This document shows, piece by piece, positions 21,616-51,064 of a stretch of DNA of 64,000 bases; within the stretch, counting starts at the first letter, position 1, and the number at the start of each line of letters is the position of its first letter. This DNA is from Phascolarctos cinereus (lineage: Eukaryota > Chordata > Mammalia > Diprotodontia > Phascolarctidae): positions 1,938,501 to 2,002,500 of the forward strand of contig NW_018344273.1 in NCBI RefSeq assembly GCF_002099425.1, given 5' to 3'. Made by a program: the position numbers and the translations under genes. The notes below the pieces were generated by a model. That model had not been told where the DNA came from and searched no databases. It worked only from the letters and a program-made list of their open reading frames with translations.

Positions 21616-22717
21616 AACGGAGGCAACAAAGGGTTAATGGGAGGATGTGGCCAGGGAGGGTGGTCAGAGCCCTCTGTTTACAAAGATCTCCTCGCCTCCT
21701 CCAGCCTCTGTGCATCACTTTGCTCTAAAAAAAAAAAAAAGTCTTTTTTAACTGCAGCCAGTCTGTTGTGGGTGGCAGATGGAGCTACTGAGCTTGCATT
21801 TGTAGCAGACATTTAGCTTCCCCAAAAAGCCCTGAGGAATAGAGAGCTGGGATCTGGAAGCTCCGGCTGCAAGCTGCTGTCTTAATTAGAGAGTGTTGGG
21901 AGTGGCCCCTTTGAACTCCACAACTAATTTACCTGAGTGAACTCCCCCCTGTGGCTGGGTAATGAGCAGTGCTGTGTACCAGTGATTAGAAGGCTTCGGA
22001 GGACCAACCGCAGAGTTAACCCTTCCCTTCCACTAGCTCGGTCATCCCTCCCGAACCTTGCTCCATCAGGCAGGCAGCCCCTCCCTCCAGCATCTTCAAT
22101 CTTTGATCACCCACCCACCACTGGCGCCTTCGGATCAGCCTGCAAACACACCCTTGACCCATCTAGTCCATCTCTCTCCTTCCCTTCGCTGCTGAACTTC
22201 CAAAAAAAGCTGTCTACCGGGTCTTCCTTCTTAACCATTCCCTATAACCCTCTGAAGTCTGGTCTCCTCTCCTCCTACTTCTGACTAGCACAGAATGGCC
22301 ACTTTAAAAATGCCGTTTCCCTAAATGAAGGGTAAAGAGACAGGATTTCGAGATGAGCAATTTTATTTCCCAATATCGTGTCCAGGAAATCTCCATGGTT
22401 GCATTAGCAGACTAGGAGCACGTGAAAGGGGCTGATTTATAAGAATCTGTTCTTAAGATAGTCCACTCTGGCCTGAGCCAACTTCTACTTTATTTGAGGG
22501 CATTTTTGTTTTCAGGGCATCTTGTTCTGAGTCAAGATTCCTCCTTCTTGGGATGGGGTTTTCCATTACTTGACACAATGAGGCTCCCCACATCCTCTTA
22601 GCCTAGGATGTTCCAGTTTCCAGTTGGTTAGTTTCTTATTGAGCTGTTTCCCCTACACACATACACACACACACACATTCATTCCCTGAGTCCTTTCTTC
22701 ACTCATGTTGGAGCAAG
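21616..22717 (+). promoter_or_regulatory. Upstream region and likely 5' UTR/promoter of SLAMF8
   Basis: The largest repeat-poor block near the gene start. It is interrupted only by a poly-A at 21725-21739 and a (CA) tract. No TATA box could be assigned and the transcription start is unknown. The 115-codon open frame at 21937-22284 has no recognisable domain. Confidence 0.4.
22654..22677. repeat. (CA)n microsatellite in the SLAMF8 5' flank
   Basis: About 11 CA units, one interruption, ending 40 bases before the SLAMF8 start codon, so probably in the 5' UTR or core promoter. Confidence 0.9.
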
Positions 22718-40201
<17,484 letters not shown>

Positions 40202-40845
40202 TTCAACTGCCAAGACTTCTTGTGACACCATCGAGCCAGGGCTCCTGGGACTGTCCTTGGAGTACTCACTTAGCCCATGGTGACTTGGGGAATGGCCTGG
40301 CAATTATAAACCACTCCTAGTATCTTTACCTCTCAAGAAACTCTTTCGGTCCCTGGGATACTGGTAGTGGGCAATTCATCCTACAGCCTCTGGACTCCAT
40401 GACATGGGCCAATGGAACAGATTCTCAAGGGAGCAAGGTGTTGGCTCATCCTTCCAAAAGGCACAATACCACCAATACCTTCCTCCCTAGCACTGTGAGG
40501 AGGAAGTTCAGAGGGAAGTTCCTAGAAGAACCAAAAGGTTTTGTAGAAATAGTTACAGAATGTGTGGCCATAGGGACCAAGGATCATATAGCCACATACT
40601 GTCTGGAACCTTACTCCCATGGACACTGTTCATTATGGCATTGACCACCTGGGCACCACTAAAACTGACACCAACTCTCCAAGGCATTGTGTGCCTGGCA
40701 CACAAAGCATGCTTGATAAATTCATGTTGATTGATTGATTGTGCACAGGACCCCAAGGCCCTGGAAAACATTAGGTAGGGTCTCCAGAATCAAAGTCTGT
40801 GGAGCCAATATGCATTGGAATAAAAAGAGAAACTGCAGTACACCT
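40202..40845 (+). other. SLAMF8 3' UTR
   Basis: From the stop codon to about 20 bases past an AATAAA at 40819-40824. The 81-codon open frame at 40399-40644 lies inside it and has no domain. 40686-40740 is an L2/MIR-like tail ('tgcctggcacacaaagcatg'). Confidence 0.65.
40819..40824 (+). promoter_or_regulatory. Polyadenylation signal AATAAA, SLAMF8
   Basis: The first canonical hexamer after the SLAMF8 stop, 618 bases downstream, followed within 40 bases by the pyrimidine-rich 'cacctttcttgccttctat'. Confidence 0.65.
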
Positions 40846-40964
40846 TTCTTGCCTTCTATCTAGGCCCTAGCCCTGGACTTCCTCCAGGCTGCTTGCTGTT
40901 TCCTGTTCCTCCTAACTTTTTCTCTCCCAAGAAGATAGGAAGAAAAAAATGGGTTAAAGGGAGG

Positions 40965-41100
40965 GAGGTTAGCTGTGTGACCTTGGGCAAGTCATAACCA
41001 GTTTCCTCATCTATAAAATGAGGGGATTGGACTAGATGAGTTCTAACGGTACCATCCAGTTTGGTAACTGGATGATAAAACATCCTATGATCCTATGATT
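40965..41100 (+). repeat. MIR fragment
   Basis: 'gctgtgtgaccttgggcaag' and 'ctataaaatgaggggattgg'. Confidence 0.7.
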
Positions 41101-41389
41101 CCCTGTTCTAGCCTGGAGACCTTTTGCTTCAACGAACAGGCCTCAAAAAGGAACCTGTTAGGGACAACCAGAATAATCAATAACTTTGCTGCCAACTATC
41201 TCCACTGACCCTGACACCTACTTAAAGAGGTACTCAAGGTGTCCTTTGTGGATCAATCATCAGAAAAAGAAACTGTAGACTGTGGACTCCAAAAACTTAA
41301 TTTACTCCCCTGCCTCCAGAAAATAAAAAGTATGGCTATTAGCACTTTGATGATAGCTTAGATTTATATAAGCTCTGCATCAGAGTGAT

Positions 41390-42310
41390 TATCAATCAGT
41401 GTCAGAGAGATATAAGAGATATTACAAAGATAGAATGGACAGGACTTAGCAACAGGTTGGATATGGTTGGGTGAGATAGTGAGGAGTTGATGCTGACTCT
41501 GAGTTTGGGTGACTGGAAGGATGACGGTACCCTCAACAGTAAAAGGGAAGTTAGGGAAAGGGGATTGTTGAGGGGGGAACTAATGTGTTCAGTTTTGACC
41601 TCCAGTTGAAGATGTCCATTAAGTAGTTGGAGATTCAAGAATAGAGGTCAAGAAGGAGGTTAGTGCTAGATGAATAGATCTGAGAATCATTTGCATAGAG
41701 ATGATAAATAAACCCACAAGAGCTGATGAGACCACCAAGTGAAATAGTATAGAGGAAGAAGAAAAGAAGGTCCAGCATAGAGTCTTGGGGGACACCTATG
41801 GTTAATAGGCACAACCTGGAAGAAGATCCAGCAAAGAAGACTAAGAAGGAGTGGTCGGACAGGAAGGAGGAGGACCAGGAGAAAACTGTCATGAAAACCT
41901 GGGGAGAAGACACTGATCAATAGTGTCAAAGGCTGCAGAGAGGTCAAAAAGGATGAGACTGAGAAAAGGCCATTGGATTTGGCAATTAAGAGATCACTGG
42001 TGGCTTTGGAGACAGGAGTTTCCACTGAATAATGAGATAGGAAACTGAATCCAGAGTTAAGAGAGTAGGAGGAAAGGAAATGAAGGCATCAGTTACAGAT
42101 GGCCTTCTCAAGGAGTTTCAAAAGGAAGGAAAAATATAGGATGATAGCTAGTGGTGATAGATGGGTCAAGTGAGGGTTTTTTAAGGATGAGGGAGACCTG
42201 TTTGTTTGTAGGCAATAAGAAAGCAGCCAGGAGACATAGAGAGTATTAAAGGTGAGAAAGTATACATGATAGTGGAGGAAATCTGCTGGAGAAGGCAGGA
42301 TAGAATAAGA
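41390..42310 (-). repeat. L2 LINE, reverse transcriptase core
   Basis: The minus-strand translation keeps the L2 RT order: TSDLLIAKSNG near 41975, the GVPQDSMLDLL relic of [11 protein letters not shown] near 41785, and YHLYANDSQIYSSS near 41680, where N replaces the first catalytic Asp of YADD. Dead fragment. Confidence 0.85.
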
Positions 42311-42454
42311 TCACTTGTGTATGTAGAAGAGTTGGCCTTGGCAAGAAAAAGCCCTCCCATTTTCCCTTCTCTCAGCAGGGAGGCTTCTCAAGGCCTCTAC
42401 CGCTACACTCTAACCAGGCCATCTTTCCCCTACTCATCTCTATGGAAACTTGCC

Positions 42455-42456
<2 letters not shown>

Positions 42457-42521
<65 letters not shown>
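42457..42521. repeat. (GT)n microsatellite
   Basis: About 32 GT units with one TT interruption at 42491. Confidence 0.98.
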
Positions 42522-42522
<1 letters not shown>

Positions 42523-43289
42523 TTCTGCAATACAGCGCCTTAGCCATTTTAATTTAATTGAAAAGATTCCGATCAACTCCTTAGCTAATAGTTAATTGCT
42601 AATAGAGTTTAATAGCTTATTTGTTCCAGGAGTATTTGGATTTTAACATAGAATGAAGGAACCGACCTGAAGGAAGGAGTCTCCAAACCAGGATTTTTAG
42701 GCATTCCAATAGCGAAGAAATATTCTGAAGTGAATGTCCCCCTTGGGGTTTGGGGCCAATACGGGAAGTTATGCAAAGGAAGCATTCATGCCATTTCCAC
42801 AACTCTACCCCTCCCTTTTCCTCCCTATGGCATAGTAGGGCAGCTCTGCACAGAGTAGGGACTTTCCCTCTCCCTGAATCAACTCTTAATGCTCTCATGT
42901 GGATGTCTTTGATATTTTCCTTCTGTGTTTATTGATAGCTAGCACCTGCTCAAGAAGAGTTGTTTTCATTATTTGGTGTCCTGATATACCTTGTCCCAGG
43001 TCTGTTGATGACAGCCATTCCAGCTTCATTACATATTTTCTTGATATAATTGGATTTCCACTGTCATTGATGATAACAAGAACAATTCTGGGAAAGCTAC
43101 TCCCTTTCAAGCCTATTTGCTGTCATTTCAGTTTCTACTATTAGTTTCTATCTTGTATCTCTTTCTTTCTTTCTACACCCACTTCACTTAAAGAAGAGAG
43201 ATCCTTTGAAGTCTAAAGGCAGCTCCACTTAGGCTGAACACTGAACTGCCCTTTTTACACCGTTGGGGCTTACAGTAAATGTGTTAATA
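42522..43289. other. No recognised gene or repeat
   Basis: Short opposing open frames of 61-93 codons around 42617-43144, without domains. Confidence 0.4.
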
Positions 43290-43307
43290 AAGAATCATCA
43301 TAGTCTT

Positions 43308-43748
43308 TTTTTTTGTATTTCATTTTATTTTATTTTTAAATTTTATTAATTTATTTTGATTTATCAACAATCACTTCTATATGCTTTTGAGTTGAAAATT
43401 TTTCTCCCCCTTCCTCCCCCCCACCCTCCCCATGACGGTGTACAATCTGATATAGGCTTTACGTTTACATATCCATTAAACATATTTTCACATTAGTGAA
43501 GTTGTAAGTAAAAATTAAAACCAATAGGAGGAACCATCAGAAAGATGAAACAAAACTCAACAGAAGGTAAAAATAAGTGATAGCGATTCGACTTCCATAG
43601 TTCTTTCTTTGCATGTGGACATCATTTTCCATCCCAAGGCCTCTAGAGATGTCTTAGATCCTTGTAATGCTGAGAAGGGTTCAGTTTAACAATCTTAGTC
43701 ATTGCATAACGTGGCTGTTATTGTGTACAAAGTCCTCTTGGTTCTGCT
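43308..43748 (-). repeat. L1 LINE 3' end, 5' truncated, exact 18-bp duplication
   Basis: Begins with a T run (reversed A tail) and the L1 3' UTR ('gagttgaaaatttttctccc', 'catattttcacattagtgaa'). Flanked by an exact 18-bp duplication, aagaatcatcatagtctt, at 43290-43307 and 43749-43766; a fairly recent insertion. Confidence 0.95.
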
Positions 43749-43857
43749 AAGAATCATCATAGTCTTGCCCTACTCTATCCTGGGTTAGATACACTTCAAG
43801 TAAATATACCTTGACTGTATTTACAATTAGAAAATAATGGAACCAAATTTTAAACCT

Positions 43858-44087
43858 ACAGCTCCTGATTCCTAAGTAGGCCTGAGTTGAAATGTGACAT
43901 CAGACACATACTAGCTGTGTGACCCTGGGAAAGTCACTTAACTTTTGTTTGCTTCAGTTTCCTTAACTAGAAAATGGGGATCATAATGGTACCTACCTCC
44001 CAGGGTAATCACAAGGATCGAAGGAGATAGTTATAAAATGCTTAGCACAGTGCTACGCACATAGTAGGCACTTAATAAATGTTCTTC
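43858..44087 (+). repeat. L2-tailed tRNA SINE (THER1/MIR type)
   Basis: 'ctagctgtgtgaccctggga', 'actagaaaatggggatcata', tail 'catagtaggcacttaataaa', then a CT-rich tract to 44160. Confidence 0.8.
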
Positions 44088-44559
44088 TCTTCTTCCCTTT
44101 CTTCTCTCCCTTCTTTCCTTCTTCCTTTCTTTTTTTCCTTCCCCTTCTTCCTTCCTTCTTACTGTTGTAAGAGATTAAGGAAAACTTCCAGGATGTTGGA
44201 GGGACTCCCATATGGAATTTTTTATAAGTCATGGATGAGAGTCAGACAGAGAATGGGTAGCCATGGAGGGTTGGAGGGATTTCCCAAGTCAAAGATATTC
44301 CTCATACCAATTCTGTATGGTCATGTAACCAGTGAGATACTCCAGAGAAGAATAGGAATTGTATGAAGACCAAGAACATGGGCCAATAAAAGGGAGATGG
44401 ATAGGTAGACAGCCAAAGTATACCACTGGTACCATATATTTTTTTTCATTACTCTTCTTTCTTCTTGTTTATTATAAATTCTGATCTTAGCTCTGACAAG
44501 TTGATAATCTGACTGCACAGACATGTGACTCTACTGTCCAAAATAAGTTTTATCCTGTA

Positions 44560-45260
44560 CATTAAAATGTAGCCACTTCAATTCTTTATGATATTATTTG
44601 ATGTCACTGTGTCCAGTACTTACTCATTCTTTTTAAAATAATTGAACAGATTTTTTAAAAAGAAACTGTTCAATATGTAGAAGTGTGAAACATCTAAATA
44701 TTTGGTCTCTCTCATTTCTTTCTTCTGGATCATATGTTCTAAAATATTTTGCCCCATCCTCACCCTTTTCCATCTTTATATTGAAATAAGCCAGCATCAG
44801 GATGTATGTTGATTTGACTTGGAGATTCTTAATAAATTGTTCATAAATTTTTTCTGCCACTTCTTCATAAGCAACTGATATGTTGGTGTGAAATCTGTAA
44901 TGATTTTCATGTTGAGCTTTTTGCAAATATTTCTCATTAGTACTACAATGCATGATGGCCAAATGTCCTGTGAAAGAATGTTTTTTCTAGCTTTATGGCA
45001 TAAGATAAAATGCATACTGCCAATTCCTCTCTTTATCTCTCCAAAGATGTGAACCATCCCTTCCATTTAGCAGCAAATTCTTTCTTTATTTTGGCTTAGT
45101 TTATAAGAAAATGTCAAGACTGATATGATTCAGCTCCTCCAGCAATATGTCCACTCATTGTTCATTGGACAAAAATCTCACCTTTAGAGTAACAACAGTC
45201 AAATTAAAATTTGTTGATGATCTAAAGACTCTGTGATTCTTAGCACCCTCTGCCCCCTTT
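44560..45260 (-). repeat. RTE-clade LINE, endonuclease fragment
   Basis: The minus-strand translation at 44633-44962 contains YFNIKMEKGEDGAKYFRTYD followed by ERNERDQ and FFKK-like text. This is the pattern of RTE-type endonucleases (GDFNAKVGKGEDGEKY ... ERNERG), known from CFDP2-like proteins. It differs from the BovB-like copy at 59236, so it is a second RTE lineage. Left and right limits are approximate. Confidence 0.65.
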
Positions 45261-45570
45261 CTCACCACTCTGACAAATTACTGCATAAGCAAAAGAGCTG
45301 GAGGAACATTTTTCATTTTTCTGATTCATGAGTAGCCACGGCCAAAGCATATGCATCACTAGCTGGCCAGCCTACTGGTGATGTGCCTTTCTGGGATTAG
45401 TTAGGCTGGTCCACAAAAAACAGATGGTCTATTCCTAGAGCCATCCTTGAGGCCTTTCCATCATAGTAGAACTTGCCAGAGCTTATGCTCAGCTGGAATA
45501 GCCTTTGAGAACATGACTGCCACAATGAAGAATGAAAGTAGGACTTGTATAGAGGCTTAAAGCCAGGAGT
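45261..45570. other. Unclassified
   Basis: No match recognised; could be the 5' side of the neighbouring RTE fragment. Confidence 0.3.
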
Positions 45571-45572
45571 GT

Positions 45573-45803
45573 GTGCTGGAGCCAGCTCATAGTGACTCTT
45601 TGAGCTGGCTGCTAAATGTTCAGTGTGAGCATTTACACCTCAGAAATTGGCAAATGTTACAAATCAGGGCTTGATTTACTATTTTGTTGGTTGTCTAGAC
45701 TTAACAAGGTGATGGAGAAAATATTAATAATGTAGATTAAGCTTAAAAGTATGTCATGCATGAATTTTTTTCAGAGAGGTAGTTATTAAACATTTTCCAG
45801 CAC
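45573..45803. mobile_element. 231-bp TIR family, copy D, the most complete
   Basis: Ends GTGCTGG and CCAGCAC are perfect 7-bp inverted repeats, 231 bp overall. Internal blocks are shared in order with 10801, 21185 and 30071. No transposase; probably a non-autonomous DNA element. No clear target duplication. Confidence 0.6.
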
Positions 45804-46182
45804 CCCACTACTTAAAGGCCTCTATAAATACTCTTTTTTACCAAGCAAAATTCCTTCAAGGTCAAAGGGCTCATATTCAAGTGGAGTTGCCATATCTTCT
45901 AAAGCAGATGGGCAATCTTGGGATTTATGCGTGGTTGGAGGTAGGGGAAGGGGGAAAAGAGCTAGGAGCAGATAACTGAGAGTTATCTCAGTTGGATATT
46001 GTTGCTTTTTCGGGAATTGGGGACCAATAGGTTGACATTGTGACTTTTGGGTTGATTTCTTCCAGTCCTTGGACGAGGCTTTAGATCTGTATGTGCTCTG
46101 CTACTACTCAGATTCTTCAGGTCCTAATCTATCACGGGGGTGAAGTCATTCCAACTCAGCCTAGCAAGCAGAATGAGAAAAA

Positions 46183-46680
46183 TCACAGAATCTCAGAGTT
46201 AGAAAGGATCTCAAAAGCCATTAAGTCCAATCCCATACTTGAATGGAAATCTTTCCCAGTAGAACAATTCATTCCACTTTGGGACAGCTCTAATTGCTTG
46301 GAATTTTTTTTTCCTTACATCTATCCAAAATCTGCCTCTCTATAACTTCTACCCAGTGCTTCTAAGTATGCACTTTAGAGTCAAACAAAATCAATCTAAT
46401 CTTTCTTCTAATCTAAAAACAACCCATGACTATCCTTCAGCTCAAAGACAACTATCATGTCCCTCCTAAGTCTTTTCTCTAGACTAAATATCCTTCTGCT
46501 CTTCCCCTACATTGATCTCACCTTTATTTGCCCAAGAATATACAGTGGCCCCTGTTGGCTACAGTACCTGATCAAAGTCTTCAATCTTGTCTTTATGGTC
46601 TGTCTGTCTATCATTCTCATTCTGTTATGGTCCAGCTACCCTAATTTTCCATGACTCTCCCAAGATGAGGATATTTAAAC
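46183..46680 (+). repeat. L3/CR1-type LINE 3' end
   Basis: 'cagaatctcagagttagaaa', 'gggacagctctaattgcttg', 'ctctataacttctacccagt', 'atcatgtccctcctaagtct', in CR1/L3 3' order. Confidence 0.7.
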
Positions 46681-46689
46681 TCTAGGGAG

Positions 46690-46850
46690 AGGTTCATAAC
46701 CTGGTGTCTGTGTACTTTAAAAAAAACTATTTTGATCATTGTATTTCAAATAATTGGATTCCTTTGTGAGCCTACGTATTTTATTTTATGCATTCAAAGA
46801 CATTCTTCTGAGTTTCCCTAGGTTTAGAAGCCCTTACATAGGACCTCAAT
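46690..46850. mobile_element. Old hAT-like MITE ('ttcataacctgg' end), right end lost
   Basis: Shares 'ataattggattcctttgtga' and 'cgtattttattttatgcatt' with 39360-39545. Confidence 0.5.
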
Positions 46851-47704
46851 TTCTTCTCTATCATCTATAAATATCTGAACCTCTAATTTAGGATAACAAG
46901 CTTTGATCTTAATCTCAGAGCTCAGTCTGTATCCTGGTGTCTAGTCCCCTGCTATCCATTCCCTTTCCCACCTGTCTCCTTGTCTGGGTGCCTTGGTTCT
47001 AGCATTCACTTCCTCTTTCTTCTCGCTCTCCCCCCCCTCAACTAAATTAATTTCTATTTTCTAAAGATTATTTCACAAGGAGAAAAGGGGATAATATACA
47101 AAGACAGTATGCAAACGGTAAAAAGGGTCAGTAATACATAGAGAATAAATCTACTCTGCATTGACTGACTGACTCTAGTCTAGCTAACCTAGTTATTATA
47201 AAGCCATCAGGCTTCCCATAGCCCCACCCTCAGATGCTCCACTCTCATCTGATGAATGGCCTTCTCACCCTATGCTAGCTAATGCTAATTGATTATCTGT
47301 GTCATTCCCTATATTTTCTATTTCTGTACCCTTTTAAAGTCTGCCAAACTAGCTGACTATTCCCATTTCTTGAAAAGCGACATTCTTACAATTTTCTAGT
47401 CTTTATGGTCACCACTCAAAGATTTTCTTAAGGCTGACCAAATCCACTGGCATGAATCCCCAGTCTTAAAGTTGTGAAGAGCTCAGTTCACAATAGGGAG
47501 GCGGTGAGGTACTTTACAAGAGGTTTTCATCACTGCCTCGGTCATGATGCTCAGAGTAGATCAGAGCACAGTGAAGAAGAGAGGATGCTGGGAAAGGGAA
47601 GTGGGGGGCAAAGATGGGAAAAGGTCTGTTCAACTTGATGCTCATTTTTGTGCTCATCTCCAATAAACGGTGCCTCCGTTTCTGGGAGAAAAATAAGAAG
47701 GGAA
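46851..47704. other. No recognised gene or repeat
   Basis: Unplaced; possibly an old repeat at 46980-47460. Confidence 0.3.
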
Positions 47705-47880
47705 GTGCTGCTATTATAAGTGCTGGTTTTGGAGTCAGAAGGTCTAGGTACCAGGCCATCTATGTGACCTTGAGCCAGTCATTTGATTTCTCTAGGTCTC
47801 AGTTTCCTCATCTGTAAAATAAAGAAGTTTGGCAAGATGATCTCTAAAGTTCTCTCAAGATCTAGATCTTTGAAAACATC
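47705..47880 (+). repeat. MIR SINE
   Basis: 'ggttttggagtcagaaggtc' and 'tcatctgtaaaataaagaag'. Confidence 0.7.
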
Positions 47881-47924
47881 TTCCTCTCAAACGCACCATA
47901 GGCTGCTCCAGATAAACAATTGTT

Positions 47925-48179
47925 ATTGTTCAGTTGTTTCAGTTATGTCTGACTGTTCGTGGCCCTGTTTGGGGTTTTCTTGGCAAAGATACTGGAGCAA
48001 TTTGCCATTTCCTTCTCCAACCTCATTTTACAGATGAGGAAACTGAGGGAAGCAGGGTTGAGTGACTTCCTCAGGGTCACACAGCTAGTAAGTGTCTGAG
48101 TTCAGATTTTAACTTAGGAACACGAGTCTTCCTGACACCAGGCCCAACATTCTATCCACTGTGCCACTTACTTGTCCCT
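47925..48179 (-). repeat. RTE-tailed tRNA SINE (MAR1 type), full length
   Basis: From 'gttcagttgtttcagttatg' to the head 'ccactgtgccacttacttgt'. Confidence 0.9.
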
Positions 48180-48187
48180 TCCTCACA

Positions 48188-48552
48188 GCAGCACAGTGGA
48201 AAGAACATTGGCTTTGGAGTCAGGGGACCTGGGTAAAGACTCCACCTCTCACACTTAGTCTCTGTGACCTCAGTGCTAGCTGCTTCACTTCTTACCTCCT
48301 TTGGCCTTGGTTTGGTCATCTGTAAAATGAGAGAATTAGATAAAATGGCCTCCAGGGTCCTCCCAGCTCAACATCTACAAACCCATGATCTCATGAACCC
48401 TACGAGAGAGGCATTATTTGCCCCATTTTACAAGTAAGGAAACCAAAGCTCTGAGAGTTAAGTGACTTGTCCAGAGTCACACAGCTAGTAAATATCTTAG
48501 GCAGGATTCATCCCACTCCCAGCCCAACTTCAGGTCCAGCACCACTCTGCAT
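48188..48552. repeat. MIR (+) then MIR (-), facing
   Basis: 48188-48396 + strand ('ggctttggagtcaggggacc'); 48397-48552 reverse ('cattttacaagtaaggaaac'). Confidence 0.75.
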
Positions 48553-49014
48553 CATTCCCATAATCTTTGAGATCACTCCTGAGTCTGGGATGACTAAGCA
48601 CTTGCCTCAAATGGTGTGAAGAGGATTCACACCATGGGCAAATGTTCGACTAAATAAAGCGTGAAGTATCTTCCAGTTATAGGATTCTATGATCTCGTGA
48701 ATTTTTTTAAACTGCTCCTATCCCTTACCCCAGTGTCAGGAATTTGGATTTTCAATATCCTTCCTTACCAGGTCCCTCAAAGAAGTGCTTTACCAGATAT
48801 ACTTTGGAGACTGGGACAAAGTGGGGCTTTGCTGAAGTATGGAGATCATGGACATCCATTTTATTCCAATGGCTGATCCCATTCAGGCTGATCCCATGCT
48901 GACTCATTCACAGGAGCAGAGCATATTCAGGGAGTGGAATAATAATGAACATTTGATTTCATGCTTATTAGAGGGGAGAAGCCAAGCATGACTAACTTCC
49001 CAAGAGAAGAAAAG
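48553..49014. other. No recognised gene or repeat
   Basis: The 71-codon frame at 48661-48876 has no domain. Confidence 0.4.
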
Positions 49015-49155
49015 GGGTCCCGAGTTAAAATCCCACCTCTGACACTACCTGTATGACCTTGACTAAGTCATTTAATTTCCCTGGGTGTCAGTTTTCTCAT
49101 CTACAAAATGAGGGGTTGGACTTTATGGCCTCTGAGGGCCTTTTTCAAGCCTTAA
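49015..49155 (+). repeat. MIR SINE
   Basis: 'cccgagttaaaatcccacct', 'ctacaaaatgaggggttgga'. Confidence 0.7.
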
Positions 49156-49640
49156 CCTATGTTCTTCTGTTCCTTAATTAGTGGGGCTTGGGGAGCGTTC
49201 AGGAAGTAAATGCCAGAAAGTCAGCTCCTCTCTCCAAGACGGTGGAGGCCTTCTTATGAAGGAAGATAGGAACAGGAGTTTATAAAACTCATTCTAGCAA
49301 GCTGATGACCTGGTTATTTCCACTGACTAGTAAAATGGGTACCTAGACAGAGACTTTGGACTCCAGAACTATAACTAGGAATTTTTGTACCCAGGGCAAG
49401 TAGCACAAACCTTACTCTCATTTCAGGTGAATCTGAGATATTATCTCAGTGATTGTAAACGGAGATCCCAGAACATCAGCCCCCTGAGCACCTGGCTGAG
49501 GGGACCAGGCTGGGGTATGACAAAAGCTCACCCCAGCTACCATCTAGTAGCTACCAATTTTATTTAATTATAATTACTACCTAAGTGCTAATCTCTGTTG
49601 TTTCTATGCTGCCAAAAAAGACTGCAGGTACTGTCAGCAC
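49156..49640. other. No recognised gene or repeat
   Basis: Nothing supported. Confidence 0.4.
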
Positions 49641-49679
49641 CCAGAATTACAGATTTTGAGAGTTAGAAGGGATCTTGGA

Positions 49680-49945
49680 GGCAGCTGGTGGCATTAAGTG
49701 CAGAGAGTGCTGGGCCTGGAGTCAGGAAGCCCTGAACTCAAATATGACCTCAGATACATGCTAGCTGTGTGGCCCTGGGTAAGTCACTTAATCTCTGCCT
49801 CAGTTTCCTCAACGTAAAATGGGGATGATATTAGCATCTACCACACAGGGTTGTTGTGAGGATCAAATGATACAATATTTGTAAAAAGCATTTAGCATAG
49901 TGCATGGCACATAGTAAGCCCTACATAAATGCTTATTTTCTTCCC
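49680..49945 (+). repeat. L2-tailed tRNA SINE (THER1/MIR type), full length
   Basis: Head 'gcagctggtggcattaagtg', box B-like 'gaactcaaat', tail 'gcatggcacatagtaagccc'. Confidence 0.87.
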
Positions 49946-50051
49946 TTCTCCTTTCCCTCTTAGTGGCCATCTATCTTATCTTATATGGAGCACAGCTCCA
50001 GTCACCTCACTCTAAATAATTTTATGTCACTCTCCAACTTCCTGTTCACTT

Positions 50052-50250
50052 GGGATCATGGATAAAGGGCTGAACTTGAAGTCAGGAAGACTTTCATCCA
50101 AATTGCATTTCAGACGCTAATTAGCTGAGTGACCCTGGATAAATCACTTAACCTCTCTGAAGCCTCAGTTTCCTCATCTGTAAAATGAGGGGATTGGACT
50201 TAATGACCTCCAAGGTACCTTTCAGCTCTAAATTTGTGTGTCTATGACTT
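50052..50250 (+). repeat. MIR SINE
   Basis: 'gaacttgaagtcaggaagac', 'tcatctgtaaaatgagggga'. Confidence 0.75.
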
Positions 50251-50809
50251 CTATGAGATGTTCATCTATTTCTACCCCATCCCTTGTAATTAACAAATAC
50301 TATACTAAAAACCCACTAGTTTGGGATCTGAGGAGAAAAGAAAGAAATAAATTCATAGAGAGAGAGAGGCATTCTGGCATCAGCGAGAACATGACATATA
50401 TAGGGAAGAAGACTCCCAAGAGGAAGGGCTTTTGCTTTTAGGACTGGCCAAACCTCAGTTTAAAAGGTAACACGAGAGACATCCCTGGAATAGATCTGTA
50501 ATTAAATCTGCATCCCTCGTGCGCTAGAAACTGAACAGGTTTCACTTCCCTGGCAAGCCTAGCATTTTGTTGTTACTTTGTTTATACACTGTATGAGACT
50601 GTCAACACATAAAGAGAAGGTCTGTGTGCTGTCTTCCAGCTTTCCACCTCTGGGCCTCACCATGGTGCTGTGCATACTGTACGTACTTACTAGAGGCTTC
50701 TTGAATTAAACTGAGTTTGCCAATATCATAGCATCATAAAAAGCGTTTCTGTTCCATGGAGGGCTACATTTATTTCTAAGCTGTATGTGAGTTAAACTTC
50801 CAACTCAAA

Positions 50810-51060
50810 GTTGAAGGAGACCCCTTGGAGAGCGTCTGATCAACTTGTACCTTACCAGGAGGTCCCAGTACAACATCCGCAAAGACACCCAGACTTTTCA
50901 AAAAACCTCTACTGATAAGGAATAATCCACAGTGACTTCAAGATCTCTTTTCTGGGTCATAACTCATCTCTCAGAGCCCCACATCTTATCAGCACAATTC
51001 AAGGCAATTTTTTCTCCAAAGCCCCTCTGTTGAAACTTGTCTATTATCTTTCTACGCATT
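50810..51060 (+). repeat. Possible L3/CR1-type LINE end
   Basis: 'gttgaaggagaccccttgga' and 'cttctactgataagg'-like blocks recall the CR1/L3 3' region; weak. 50251-50809 holds nothing recognised. Confidence 0.35.
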
Positions 51061-51064
51061 CACA

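Noticed and set aside
41635-41913. Minus-strand frame that looks like a reverse transcriptase
   Set aside because: It is reverse transcriptase, but of a decayed L2 LINE with a damaged YADD site, so listed as a repeat and not as a gene.
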